Below, in pieces: positions 1-7,829 of a stretch of DNA of 19,704 nt. Source of the stretch: Lachnospiraceae bacterium UBA1258. Its GTDB lineage: Bacteria; Bacillota; Clostridia; Lachnospirales; Lachnospiraceae. How positions within the stretch are numbered: position 1 is the first letter of the stretch; every line of letters begins with the position of its first letter. Under the pieces are notes generated by a model that searched no databases, was not told where the DNA came from, and worked only from the letters and a program-made list of their open reading frames with translations. The position numbers and the translations under genes were made by a program. The stretch covers positions 1,834-21,537 of the forward strand of contig DBVS01000077.1 in NCBI GenBank assembly GCA_002308235.1. The letters run 5' to 3'.

Positions 1-1039
1 CCACCGCCTCTATAGCGGCAATATCTTTTTCGACGCCTTTATAGGAAAGATTCGCCTCTCCTGAATTAAAGATGATCTGCAGACGTCTGAAGGAGTTCAT
101 GATGGAATAATCTTCCCCATAGTACTTGATGCTTCCGATTTTCTGGGGAAAGTAAAAGAGTAAAAAGCAGCCGGCAAACACCCCTATCATTCCGAGGATT
201 CCCTTTACGCTTCTCTTTCCGTGGAAGATCACGTAAATTCCGTAAAGAAGTACCGCTATCACCAGACCTTCGCTTCGGTACACCGAAAGGAACGCTCCGA
301 ATACCGCAAGAAGAATATCCTCTTTTAGGCTTCTTTCCCGGTTCTCGAGAAAATCAAAGAAAATGTACGCCGCATAAACAAGCGCCATAATGATGTAGAT
401 CATTATTCTGTGGCTGTAGGACATGACCTCGAAAGTCGAAGGAAGAAGAAAGATCAAAAATACAAGAAACCTTAACTTCCCACCCTTTCTTTTTGCTCTG
501 AAATATATGTATGAGACCATATATACAAAGCCGGTCCACTGGGTAAGGGTTATCATAAAATCAAGGGGCAGTACCAGAAGCGCAGCCCCGTAAAGCACAC
601 TCTGGTATATGGAATGCCAGTAATCGGGCACCAGTCTCACGGCATAGGAATAAGCAACCATGTTATCGTCATGGTCATAGCCCGCGATCCAGGTAAACAC
701 ATTGGGCCAGGAAAGCATCACAACAAGCCCGCCCAGCACAAAGATCCCGATAAATATCAGGTATTCCTTTTTGAAGTTATTTAAAACCCTGAAAACAAGC
801 CGCCAAAGAAAATATATAAGCAGCACTGCGAATGCTTCGGTCAAAGCAAAGGTCATCACCCGCTCAAAGCCGTCGCTCACAAAGGAATCAATCGCCTTGG
901 TGCCGACGGGATCGACTCCAACGTTCTTAAGAACCCTGCCTGCCCACAGAAACGTACAAAGAATATGTACGCCCGTTACAATGTATCTCGTTCTTTTGTC
1001 TTTAATGAGTTTCTTTATCAGTTCCACAATATGCACCAT
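1..1039 (-). CDS. multi-pass membrane protein, 3' end beyond the window
   Basis: Reading the minus strand from ATG at 1039 gives an uninterrupted frame of 346 codons that runs off the left edge, so the C-terminus is missing. The protein begins MVHIVELIKKL and is mostly hydrophobic segments separated by short charged loops. At least eight membrane spans are plausible. A polar stretch AGYDHDDN (about residues 117-124) follows the third hydrophobic segment, and SYSHR and YRSEG lie further on. Acidic residues in an early outer loop of a polytopic protein recall GT-C glycosyltransferases and O-antigen/teichoic-type membrane enzymes, but this is only a resemblance. No strong Shine-Dalgarno precedes the ATG. 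GTG at 1027, preceded by GGATGG, is an alternative start. The gene diverges from the GGDEF gene and has no visible link to the sugar genes. Confidence 0.8.
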   Translation of the reverse strand, partial: MVHIVELIKKLIKDKRTRYIVTGVHILCTFLWAGRVLKNVGVDPVGTKAIDSFVSDGFERVMTFALTEAFAVLLIYFLWRLVFRVLNNFKKEYLIFIGIFVLGGLVVMLSWPNVFTWIAGYDHDDNMVAYSYAVRLVPDYWHSIYQSVLYGAALLVLPLDFMITLTQWTGFVYMVSYIYFRAKRKGGKLRFLVFLIFLLPSTFEVMSYSHRIMIYIIMALVYAAYIFFDFLENRERSLKEDILLAVFGAFLSVYRSEGLVIAVLLYGIYVIFHGKRSVKGILGMIGVFAGCFLLFYFPQKIGSIKYYGEDYSIMNSFRRLQIIFNSGEANLSYKGVEKDIAAIEAV

Positions 1040-1051
1040 CCGTTAAAAATC

Positions 1052-1080
1052 ATTATATAAAAAAGCCGTTCAAAGTGCAA
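1052..1080 (-). promoter_or_regulatory. possible sigma-70-type promoter for the membrane protein gene
   Basis: The minus strand carries a perfect TATAAT (1057 to 1052), and 17 bases upstream of it TTGCAC (1080 to 1075), a weak -35 match. Transcription would begin near 1045, only a few bases before the ATG at 1039. Either the message is nearly leaderless, the real start is the GTG at 1027, or this -10 is a chance match. Confidence 0.35.
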
Positions 1081-1111
1081 TTGTTTGAAAACAGTCGCAT
1101 GCGCCCGGTTG

Positions 1112-1140
1112 TTGAATTGCTAATAACTATTTGCTATAAT
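1112..1140 (+). promoter_or_regulatory. promoter of the GGDEF gene, extended -10
   Basis: TTGAAT (1112-1117) and TATAAT (1135-1140) are separated by 17 bases, and a TGC triplet lies directly before the -10, which makes an extended -10 element. Transcription should start near 1147, leaving a leader of about 67 bases before the ATG at 1214. No operator-like repeat is seen around it, so expression may be constitutive. Confidence 0.75.
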
Positions 1141-1213
1141 GTAGGATGGATTTTTTCGGAAACATGTCATCATCAATTTTTCGGACATACTGCCCGATTA
1201 TGAGGATAACGCC

Positions 1214-3205
1214 ATGGCCAACGATCTGTCGAATAAAGGCATGTCAAATCTCGAAATGGAGCGAAGCAGATACTCTCTTATGCTCCATATTACAAAAGAC
1301 GTTTTTTTTGAATATAACTGCGACACCGACGAGCTTCTTGTCTTCAATTCCCCCATCAGGGGAAGGGATGCCGCCAAGGTGCCGGGATTTCTTAAATCTG
1401 TTGAGGAAGGGACAACCAAATTGAGTCCCGACCTAATCCCCGTCAAATCTCTGCTTTCCTGTAGGAGCGAAACGCCGCTCTCGGAAGAACTGCGCCTTAC
1501 CATGCCCCCGGATTATACCACCCAGTGGTACAGGGTCACGGTCAAATATTTTGCATCGGCAAACACCGTTATCGGCAATATCCACGACATTAACAAGAAC
1601 AAGGAAGAAGTTGCGCAGCTTAAAGAAAAGACCCTCATCGATCCGCTTTCGAAGGTCTATAACAAGTCTGCCGCCATCGAAAAGATAAACGATGCTTTGT
1701 CGGCCCACGTTAAGGGTACCAAGTGTGCCTTTGCCGTCCTTGACATCGACAACTTCAAACGCGTAAACGACACCTTCGGCCACCTTTACGGAGATGCCGT
1801 TATTTCCATGGTTGCAGGCAGCATAAAGAACCTGCTGGACCCCGATGATATCATCGGACGTTTCGGCGGTGACGAATTCTTTATCTTCATCGACAAGACC
1901 GACGCAGAGGCTGTCGAAGCAAAATTTGAAAGCATAAGGGCCACTGTTTACAATATGGGCGCAGAAACCGAAATGAGTATCAGTATCGGTGCCACTCTGG
2001 CAAGCGGCAAATGCAGATACGAGGACCTTTTCAAGCAGGCCGACAGTGCCCTTTATACGGCAAAGAAAAACGGCAAGAACCGGGTGGAATTTTTCGACGG
2101 GAACTATCACGACAAGACCATCTCCTACGCGGATAACCCGGCCGATAACGAAAAGCCCGGCAAGGAACACTCCATCACCGAGACCGTTCTGGAGATTGCT
2201 TCCAAATCAAAGACCTCCGAAGCCGCCGTGCTCACCATTATGCGCCAGGTTGCGACCCTTATGAATCTTGACTGTGTTGAGGTTCTGTTCTACGACGTAG
2301 AAGAAAACCGTGCAGACCTGCTTTTCCAGTATTACAGGGAATTAAACGGCAAATTTAACGTGACCATCAGCGACAAAAAGAAGGGCTACTACGCCCACGA
2401 GGACATGGTGCTTTTCAAGAGTCTTCTCATGAAACACCAGTGTATTGTTTACACCCCCAAGTTCAAGGAGCAGTTTACGCCAAAGTTCAGGCAGGTGCTT
2501 TCCTACTCCGACGAAATGTCCCTGGTTTACGTCTCCAACGTTACCAAATTCGACGGCGTATTCTGCGTAATGTCCTTTAAGGATTTTGATAAATCGAGAC
2601 TTTGGACGCCTCAGGAATTAAAGGACATCCTGGACGTTGAAAAGATCGTTGCCATGCACCTTAATTCCGCATACACCCTTACGGCCCGGGAAAAGACCCT
2701 TGAAAACAAGCTTTCCTTTATGGAATCGGGTGCCTTCACCATATCCCGTTTCTACGAGGAATCCGGTAAACTTACCCAGAACGCCTATCTGAACGAAGGT
2801 CATCTCGCGGCTGTCCACTACACCATAAAAAACTACTATCCCGCCATGTGCAAGTACGGAAGAGAGAAAGTAAACACTTTCGTAAACGGCTTTATCCAAA
2901 GCCTTATTTCCTTCCATGACTCTTCCCGTATCGTTGCCCAGTACACGGACATCAGCAACATTATCGTTCTCATGGGCTGTGAAGACATAAAATCCGCCAT
3001 GGACGATCTTCTTTACGAAATGAACACATATACAAAAACACAGCCCGAAAACGGATTCGGGCTGGTAATTGAAGCTGCCATATGTCTTTTCGATGCGGGC
3101 ATGACCATCGGCGATGCCACAGATGCCGCCCGCACCGCCAGTCTTTCTTTGAACACCAAGGAAAACGCCATCGTGGAAGCTAAGTTCGTTCCTATAGTGA
3201 AATGA
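1214..3205 (+). CDS. diguanylate cyclase-type regulator (PAS-like, GGDEF, GAF-like, degenerate GGDEF)
   Basis: A 663-residue protein without membrane spans or signal peptide, so cytoplasmic. Residues about 15-130 look like a PAS-type sensor. Residues about 140-295 form a GGDEF domain with DIDNFKRVND (177-186), an intact GGDEF signature (218-222) and the later SISIGA strand, so cyclic-di-GMP synthesis from two GTP is expected. The inhibitory I-site RxxD is absent: the arginine position is Asp209. Residues about 320-485 resemble a GAF domain. Residues about 500-660 align by pattern with a second GGDEF fold, but AQYTDISNIIVL (575-586) replaces the catalytic loop, so that copy is probably catalytically dead. 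GAGGA at 1202-1206, seven bases before the ATG, supports this start. The gene has its own promoter and converges with the phosphoesterase operon. The GGDEF assignment is firm; the flanking domains are inferred. Confidence 0.9.
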   Translation: MANDLSNKGMSNLEMERSRYSLMLHITKDVFFEYNCDTDELLVFNSPIRGRDAAKVPGFLKSVEEGTTKLSPDLIPVKSLLSCRSETPLSEELRLTMPPDYTTQWYRVTVKYFASANTVIGNIHDINKNKEEVAQLKEKTLIDPLSKVYNKSAAIEKINDALSAHVKGTKCAFAVLDIDNFKRVNDTFGHLYGDAVISMVAGSIKNLLDPDDIIGRFGGDEFFIFIDKTDAEAVEAKFESIRATVYNMGAETEMSISIGATLASGKCRYEDLFKQADSALYTAKKNGKNRVEFFDGNYHDKTISYADNPADNEKPGKEHSITETVLEIASKSKTSEAAVLTIMRQVATLMNLDCVEVLFYDVEENRADLLFQYYRELNGKFNVTISDKKKGYYAHEDMVLFKSLLMKHQCIVYTPKFKEQFTPKFRQVLSYSDEMSLVYVSNVTKFDGVFCVMSFKDFDKSRLWTPQELKDILDVEKIVAMHLNSAYTLTAREKTLENKLSFMESGAFTISRFYEESGKLTQNAYLNEGHLAAVHYTIKNYYPAMCKYGREKVNTFVNGFIQSLISFHDSSRIVAQYTDISNIIVLMGCEDIKSAMDDLLYEMNTYTKTQPENGFGLVIEAAICLFDAGMTIGDATDAARTASLSLNTKENAIVEAKFVPIVK

Positions 3206-3211
3206 TCATTT
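3200..3211. repeat. 12-bp perfect palindrome containing both convergent stop codons
   Basis: AAATGATCATTT is centred exactly on the boundary between two convergent genes. The TGA of the GGDEF gene (3203-3205) and the TGA of the phosphoesterase gene (complement of 3206-3208) abut without a spacer. It may be coincidence, because abutting TGA codons on opposite strands automatically give TGATCA; only the three flanking A/T pairs are extra. No U-tract terminator is evident. Confidence 0.6.
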
Positions 3212-4444
3212 ATACAGGGCGTTTAATTCCGCCTGGGCTTCCGGATACAGATCCGCATTGCAGATCTGCTCACGAGTGTAGGTTCCGTCGTTGTTGAAGA
3301 TATACCGCGTATAGCCCTTTAAGAGCTTGTCGCCTATACCCTTTGAAACCACGCTGTAGCCCGAGTATCCGCTGGGAGTGTTGTAAGAAAGCACCACACC
3401 CTTATATCTTAATACAAAATCGTTTACATGGTCGTGTCCGCTGACGAAAAGGTCCGTGGACCCGGCCTTTAATATTGCGTCAAAGAAACCGCTGTTGTGT
3501 CCCGAGCAGCAGATGACTTCACGTCTTAAGCCCATGATGATCTCATCGCCGTCTGCATCGGGTTTTCCGTACTCGGGGATGGTCTCGTGCATGGTGCCTT
3601 CGCCTACGAGTTTGTCGTATGCAATCTTAAATTCAGGCAACGGAATGTGATCGAGAACCATGGATTTAACCTTGCCGCCGTTGATCCTTTCGATATCCGC
3701 AACCGTCTCAAGATACCAGGTAATCTGGCTGTCTTTAACGTAGTCGTAGTCGTTATGGTTCTTGTCGGTAAACTCGGCATCGTATTTTTGCATATCCTCG
3801 GCACTCATGGCTCCGCCGCCGTCGATAAAGAAAATGGATCTGGTAATCTTACCCTTTGAATCCATCAGGTTGATCACGTGGTTTCCGTTACCCCAAACAG
3901 TTTCGCCTGCGGAGGTTTTCTTTGTGTCGGCTTCCATCAGGCAGTGAGGATATTTCGAGAAGATCTTCACCATCTGCTCTCTTGTGATGCTCCAGGCGTT
4001 GTCTCCTTCGTGATTTCCCAGAACACAGTCCCAATAAACCCCGAGAGACTCCATTACGCGGCAGAACTGTCGCGTACGGGGACCGTTCATGGGGCCTGTA
4101 ATATTATCGCCCACAAAAAGCACCAGATCAGGCTTTTCGTAAACAATATCACGGATCAGATAATCCATGGTGTATTGCGGTTTTAATGGCTTCGCATCAA
4201 GGTGCGTGTCGGTAAAGGCCATAACCTTAAAGGGCTCGTCGGTCACATTTCCCGAAGAATCCTTCTTTATAAGCGTCGTATAGCCGTTTGACTTAATGAC
4301 TTCAACGTTGTAATCGGGATTTTTCTTTATCTCCGATCTGTTGATCTTGTAAGTAACAGGCAGGTTAATCATAAAAATAATTCCTCCGATGGCAATCAGC
4401 CCCAGCAGGGCACAAATTAGCGTGGGTAATACCTTCTTTTTCAT
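3206..4444 (-). CDS. membrane-anchored calcineurin-like metallophosphoesterase
   Basis: The protein has 412 residues. It starts MKKK, then has a single hydrophobic segment (about 5-28) with no lipobox or clear cleavage site, so it is probably a signal anchor holding the enzyme on the outer face. The dinuclear metal-binding signatures of the calcineurin-like family are present in order: DTH (79-81), GDN (112-114), GNHE (143-146), His266 in LDHIP, and GHDH (336-339). It should hydrolyse a phosphomonoester or phosphodiester; the substrate is unknown. The start is set by a strong AAGGAGGTG at 4448-4456. An upstream in-frame ATG at 4492 lies inside the previous gene and lacks such a site. It is the last gene of the four-gene minus-strand unit, 16 bases after the preceding stop. 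Being outside the membrane, it could strip phosphate before import (inference). I am confident of the fold but not of the substrate. Confidence 0.88.
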   Translation of the reverse strand: MKKKVLPTLICALLGLIAIGGIIFMINLPVTYKINRSEIKKNPDYNVEVIKSNGYTTLIKKDSSGNVTDEPFKVMAFTDTHLDAKPLKPQYTMDYLIRDIVYEKPDLVLFVGDNITGPMNGPRTRQFCRVMESLGVYWDCVLGNHEGDNAWSITREQMVKIFSKYPHCLMEADTKKTSAGETVWGNGNHVINLMDSKGKITRSIFFIDGGGAMSAEDMQKYDAEFTDKNHNDYDYVKDSQITWYLETVADIERINGGKVKSMVLDHIPLPEFKIAYDKLVGEGTMHETIPEYGKPDADGDEIIMGLRREVICCSGHNSGFFDAILKAGSTDLFVSGHDHVNDFVLRYKGVVLSYNTPSGYSGYSVVSKGIGDKLLKGYTRYIFNNDGTYTREQICNADLYPEAQAELNALYK

Positions 4445-4447
4445 CCG

Positions 4448-4456
4448 CACCTCCTT
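4448..4456 (-). promoter_or_regulatory. ribosome binding site fixing the phosphoesterase start
   Basis: The minus strand reads AAGGAGGTG here, with the AAGGAGG core ending five bases before the ATG at 4444. This selects the internal start over the longer frame opening at 4492, which would overlap the upstream gene by 32 bases. Confidence 0.85.
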
Positions 4457-4460
4457 GTTT

Positions 4461-6320
4461 TCATCGTAACAGTTCAGGGTACTTCTCCTCAAAGATCTCG
4501 TGAAGCCGCTTAAACTTCGGTTTATACTCCATTCCGTCTATAAAGAAACCGCCTTTGTACTCAAGACACGCGCTGTAAAAACTGTAGTCCACAGCGCCCC
4601 TCTTTTCGTCAAAGATGAGTTTTCTTTTCTTCATGAGCTCCTTAAACTCCGGGAAATCCATCGTATTGTCCACTTCAAACACATAGAAGTGGAAGCCCTT
4701 TTTCTCGTTTATAAGGTCGTATTCGAAGTTGTAAAGGCCTGCCGGAATCTTTTCATCCTGGTACAAAGCAACGTCCTTCTCAAGGCTCTCTTTTGCCGGC
4801 ACAAAATGAACTCCGGGATTGGTCCTTACGCAGACATTGACTCCCGAAACCGTGCCCATAAGAATCCCTTCCGAAAGCTGCGACAGGTCTGTTTCGTCAA
4901 AGAGACCGGTGGGGAAGAACAGGTGCGTCTTTTTAAGCCCGAAGCGGGCGTGCTTTACATCAAAAATGCAGGCTGCGAAATTTCTGTAGGCCGCAGCTCT
5001 TGAAGCGGCCGCGCTTCCGATCCAGTAACCGGGCGAACCGGTCTTTCCCATTTCATGGAAAGGAAGGGTCGCAAACAGGCTTATATCGTGGGAAAGGTTC
5101 AAAGCAAGCGGATTCTGCTGATAAAGCACCTGTCCCACCCTGTAATCGTAGGCGGCAGAAACGGAATAGTTACGATCCGTATAGGTGTAGATATTTCCTT
5201 CCTCCATGGAAACGCCGTCAAAACCGATGGGGACAAACCTCTTTATGAATTTAAGAATTCCGGTCTTATAAAGAAAGGGCTTTCCGAAAGGTTTTAAGTC
5301 CTTTAACATTCCATCGTCTATAAGTCCCGTCTCGCACAGATATCTTATGTTGTGCGCGATAACGCGGTGGTCTGAGATTGCCCCGGCCATAAAGGCGTAA
5401 CGGACATTTCCGTGGCTGTATTCGGCAAAACCTTCTTTGCCGTAATCATCGATGTTTATACCCTCCTTAAGAAGGGTTTCCTTTGCTCCTTCAGAAGGGA
5501 GTCTGAGCATACTTTCGGGAATCTCAAAAAGAGGATTACCCTGCTCATCCTTTGCATGAAGAAGGTCGATCATACAACCTTCTTTGTCCTTGAAAAGGAG
5601 CATTTTTTCGCCCAGCATCTCGCGGATCTGGGGTTCAAGATAATTTCCGTGGGTGGAAGAAGTCTTGTTGTCGACATAGGCTCTGGCACAGCAGGGGTTG
5701 TACATGTAGCCGTTATTGTACACGGTCTGGGAAAGAATATCGTAAACAAGCATGTAAAGAGCCGTCTTTGCGGATTTTCTCACGGACTCGTTCTTTGCAA
5801 ACTGAACGATGTTTGCAAGGCCCGCCATGGTTTCCGCGTAGTAGTTATTGCTTCCCCACTCGCAAAAACCGTATTTGAGCATGTGCGCAAAGCCTCTTTC
5901 CAGATTTTCGACGGCATGGGCGCAGTGATATCTTCCGTCTTTCCCGTCCGCAAAAACCGCATCCGGGTGCTTTTCCGAAATGAGCAGTTCGTTCCCTGCC
6001 GTATAAAGCCTGTGGTTCTCAGTCCAGGTACACATGCTGTGACCGCCGCAGTCGTCGTAAGGGAAGGTGAGAAGTTCGGTGAGTATCTCGTTATAAAGCT
6101 CCGGCCCCAGTTCTTTTTCATATTCGCAAAGAGATCTGACAAGGTAGGCTGCGCGAAAATCCGCGCAGTCCTTCCTTGCACGCACATAATTAAGCAGGTT
6201 TTCGATAAGGGCGCGTATGGTCTCAGGCTCACGACCCCCCTGGTAAATATACTCGATGATGTTTGATGCCATCAGGCCGTTAACGCTCTTATAATTGTAC
6301 TCCCGTTTTCTGTCCTTCAT
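4461..6320 (-). CDS. unrecognised large cytoplasmic protein, family member A1
   Basis: A protein of 619 residues with no signal peptide or membrane span. I cannot name its function. It is homologous to the protein at 11615-13411. Motifs shared in the same order are DCADF (51-55; 75-79 in the other), (T/S)ENH (100-103; 128-131), GFxExxSxNY (about 151-160; 180-189), and late in the protein THxxFxTxxxDE. The helical N-terminal two thirds followed by a beta-rich C-terminus resembles the alpha/alpha-toroid plus beta-sandwich plan of heparinase-like lyases and several toroid glycosidases, but no family signature is recognisable. His in ENH and Asn/Tyr in SxNY are candidate active-site residues (inference). 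It lies 40 bases after the propeller gene, with AAAGGGG as probable ribosome site, and 16 bases before the metallophosphoesterase. A glycan-active enzyme is the most economical guess. Confidence 0.85.
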   Translation of the reverse strand: MKDRKREYNYKSVNGLMASNIIEYIYQGGREPETIRALIENLLNYVRARKDCADFRAAYLVRSLCEYEKELGPELYNEILTELLTFPYDDCGGHSMCTWTENHRLYTAGNELLISEKHPDAVFADGKDGRYHCAHAVENLERGFAHMLKYGFCEWGSNNYYAETMAGLANIVQFAKNESVRKSAKTALYMLVYDILSQTVYNNGYMYNPCCARAYVDNKTSSTHGNYLEPQIREMLGEKMLLFKDKEGCMIDLLHAKDEQGNPLFEIPESMLRLPSEGAKETLLKEGINIDDYGKEGFAEYSHGNVRYAFMAGAISDHRVIAHNIRYLCETGLIDDGMLKDLKPFGKPFLYKTGILKFIKRFVPIGFDGVSMEEGNIYTYTDRNYSVSAAYDYRVGQVLYQQNPLALNLSHDISLFATLPFHEMGKTGSPGYWIGSAAASRAAAYRNFAACIFDVKHARFGLKKTHLFFPTGLFDETDLSQLSEGILMGTVSGVNVCVRTNPGVHFVPAKESLEKDVALYQDEKIPAGLYNFEYDLINEKKGFHFYVFEVDNTMDFPEFKELMKKRKLIFDEKRGAVDYSFYSACLEYKGGFFIDGMEYKPKFKRLHEIFEEKYPELLR

Positions 6321-6360
6321 AAAACCGCCCCTTTATATGTAGCCCGTATACCGTTATTGT

Positions 6361-7749
6361 TTACATTCCCGTGGAAACGTGGCCGTGAATGTGGTTATAG
6401 CCCGTGCCCATGAAATGCTGCATTCTGAAATGATAGGGATGACTGAAGCGCTCCTTTGTATATTCGCTCTCAACCGCTTCTTCGTCGCCCCAGATACGTA
6501 CCTTGCCTTCCGTGGGATAATAGGTCATTGCGGTCTCACCGGGATGATCCGCAAGCACCTTGCCGGTTCTTACGTTTACTCCGCCCGCATATCCGCAGAT
6601 CTTGCCGTCGGAATCAAGGATGTTTCCTGCAAAAGGTCCGTCAAAAGCTATAAACTCATGTATTCCGTCACCGTTAAAATCGACGGGAGTTACCTGATGG
6701 CCGATGAACGGGAACGGAGACTCAAGCTGTTCACCCGTCATGGCATCAAAGTAGAAATCCGTAGGCTCGGTGTCGACTATCTCATTATTGATGAACTTAC
6801 GGTTGATACGCATGGACATTGCAACCTTTCTCATGTCTTTTCCGACATTTGCAAGCCATCCGAGATGCATATGTCCGACGCTCGGGATCGCGGTCCAGAT
6901 TTTCTCACCCTTTTCGTTGTAAGTTACGACTCTGGGTTCACCCTCAGTCTCGTAATCTTCGCGGCAGGTGTAGATATATTTCTTTCCGGTCTTCCTGTCG
7001 ATGAAAGGAAGCACAACATCGGAATGTCCGAAGTATTTTCCCTTGTCACCGCAGAAGAGCTCGTGTCCGTCATCGATGCTCAAAAGTCTTTCACCCCAGA
7101 ATATTTCATCAACGCCGTCCTCGTTAAAGTCAAGGATGGGGCAAAGGTGGCTTGCACGTGCGCCGCCGTCACCGAATGGGATCTTGATGTCCCAGCGGAT
7201 CGACATGTCGGGATTGTGACCCTGAAGGTACATATCGCGGTAAGTTCCCTGTGCCGTAACAAGCACGGGTTTTCCGTGGGTGTAGCCGCCGGTGATGTAG
7301 AATCTGTAGGAATGGGACATGGTATCGTCGATGGTATTGTCGGGCCACTTCCACTGTCCGGTAGTTTCGCCGGTAAGAGGATCTATTCTTTCAAGCACTC
7401 TTGCGTTAAGGCTGAAGGGAAGATGGGGATTTAAGTTATTGAGGAAGAATATCTCGTCAACGCCGTCCCCGTCAAGGTCGAAGGAAATAAACGGAGCGTA
7501 CCAGACACCGGGGATAACTCCGGGGCCTAAATCTCTCGTCCACATGGGAATGCCGTCCTCCGTATAGAGGCTCATCTTAAGTGTGTCAGTCGGGAAGTCA
7601 AACTCTTCCGGCCACGGGTCGATGTTTCCGTTTCTTGAATAAACAAAAAGAATTGCATTGCCCCTGTCTTTTCCGAGTGATACGGGGATAGAACGCATCT
7701 GTGCGAGAGGCATCCCGAAATCGTATTCCTTCAAGCATTTTATTTTCAT
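6361..7749 (-). CDS. rhamnogalacturonan-lyase-like (PL11-type) beta-propeller protein
   Basis: The protein has 462 residues and no signal peptide, so it is cytoplasmic. Three calcium-binding loops of the FG-GAP/PL11 type are visible: DLDGDGVDE (91-99), DFNEDGVDE (207-215) and DFNGDGIHE (357-365). GHSDVV (241-246), followed by a KTGKK strand turn, resembles the GHGD segment of PL11 rhamnogalacturonan lyases such as YesW, and GHMH (292-295) may be a second histidine site. PL11 enzymes are usually about 600 residues and often secreted, so this is a short, probably incomplete propeller. Function could be endo/exo-lyase action on an imported uronate-containing oligosaccharide, or a non-catalytic role. 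The start at 7749 has AAGGAG at 7760-7765; the longer frame from 7776 has none. It is second in the PHP-led unit. Confidence 0.75.
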   Translation of the reverse strand: MKIKCLKEYDFGMPLAQMRSIPVSLGKDRGNAILFVYSRNGNIDPWPEEFDFPTDTLKMSLYTEDGIPMWTRDLGPGVIPGVWYAPFISFDLDGDGVDEIFFLNNLNPHLPFSLNARVLERIDPLTGETTGQWKWPDNTIDDTMSHSYRFYITGGYTHGKPVLVTAQGTYRDMYLQGHNPDMSIRWDIKIPFGDGGARASHLCPILDFNEDGVDEIFWGERLLSIDDGHELFCGDKGKYFGHSDVVLPFIDRKTGKKYIYTCREDYETEGEPRVVTYNEKGEKIWTAIPSVGHMHLGWLANVGKDMRKVAMSMRINRKFINNEIVDTEPTDFYFDAMTGEQLESPFPFIGHQVTPVDFNGDGIHEFIAFDGPFAGNILDSDGKICGYAGGVNVRTGKVLADHPGETAMTYYPTEGKVRIWGDEEAVESEYTKERFSHPYHFRMQHFMGTGYNHIHGHVSTGM

Positions 7750-7759
7750 ATGTTCACTT

Positions 7760-7765
7760 CTCCTT
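7760..7765 (-). promoter_or_regulatory. ribosome binding site fixing the propeller gene start
   Basis: The minus strand carries AAGGAG followed by AAG, ten bases before the ATG at 7749. This supports MKIKC as the N-terminus rather than the nine-residue longer form. Confidence 0.7.
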
Positions 7766-7829
7766 TTATTATACACGCCTCTTTAAGGGGCGTTAAGTTG
7801 CATATTGTCGATGTGTGTCAAATACTTCG

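Noticed and set aside
1433..2170. Minus-strand open frame of 245 codons
   Set aside because: Antisense to the GGDEF domain, which is unambiguous on the plus strand.
5412..6266. Plus-strand open frame of 284 codons
   Set aside because: Antisense to A1, whose reading frame is supported by homology to the second copy; the antisense product has no family-like features.
7774..7792. CGCCTC and GGGGCG inverted repeat in the gap between PHP and propeller genes
   Set aside because: In the minus-strand transcript the stem has a C-A mismatch and no U-tract, so it is not a credible terminator.
7768..7796. TATAAT with TTAACG 17 bases upstream on the minus strand, a possible internal promoter for the propeller gene
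   Set aside because: The predicted start point would fall inside the ribosome binding site at 7760-7765, removing part of it; an AT-rich chance match is more likely.
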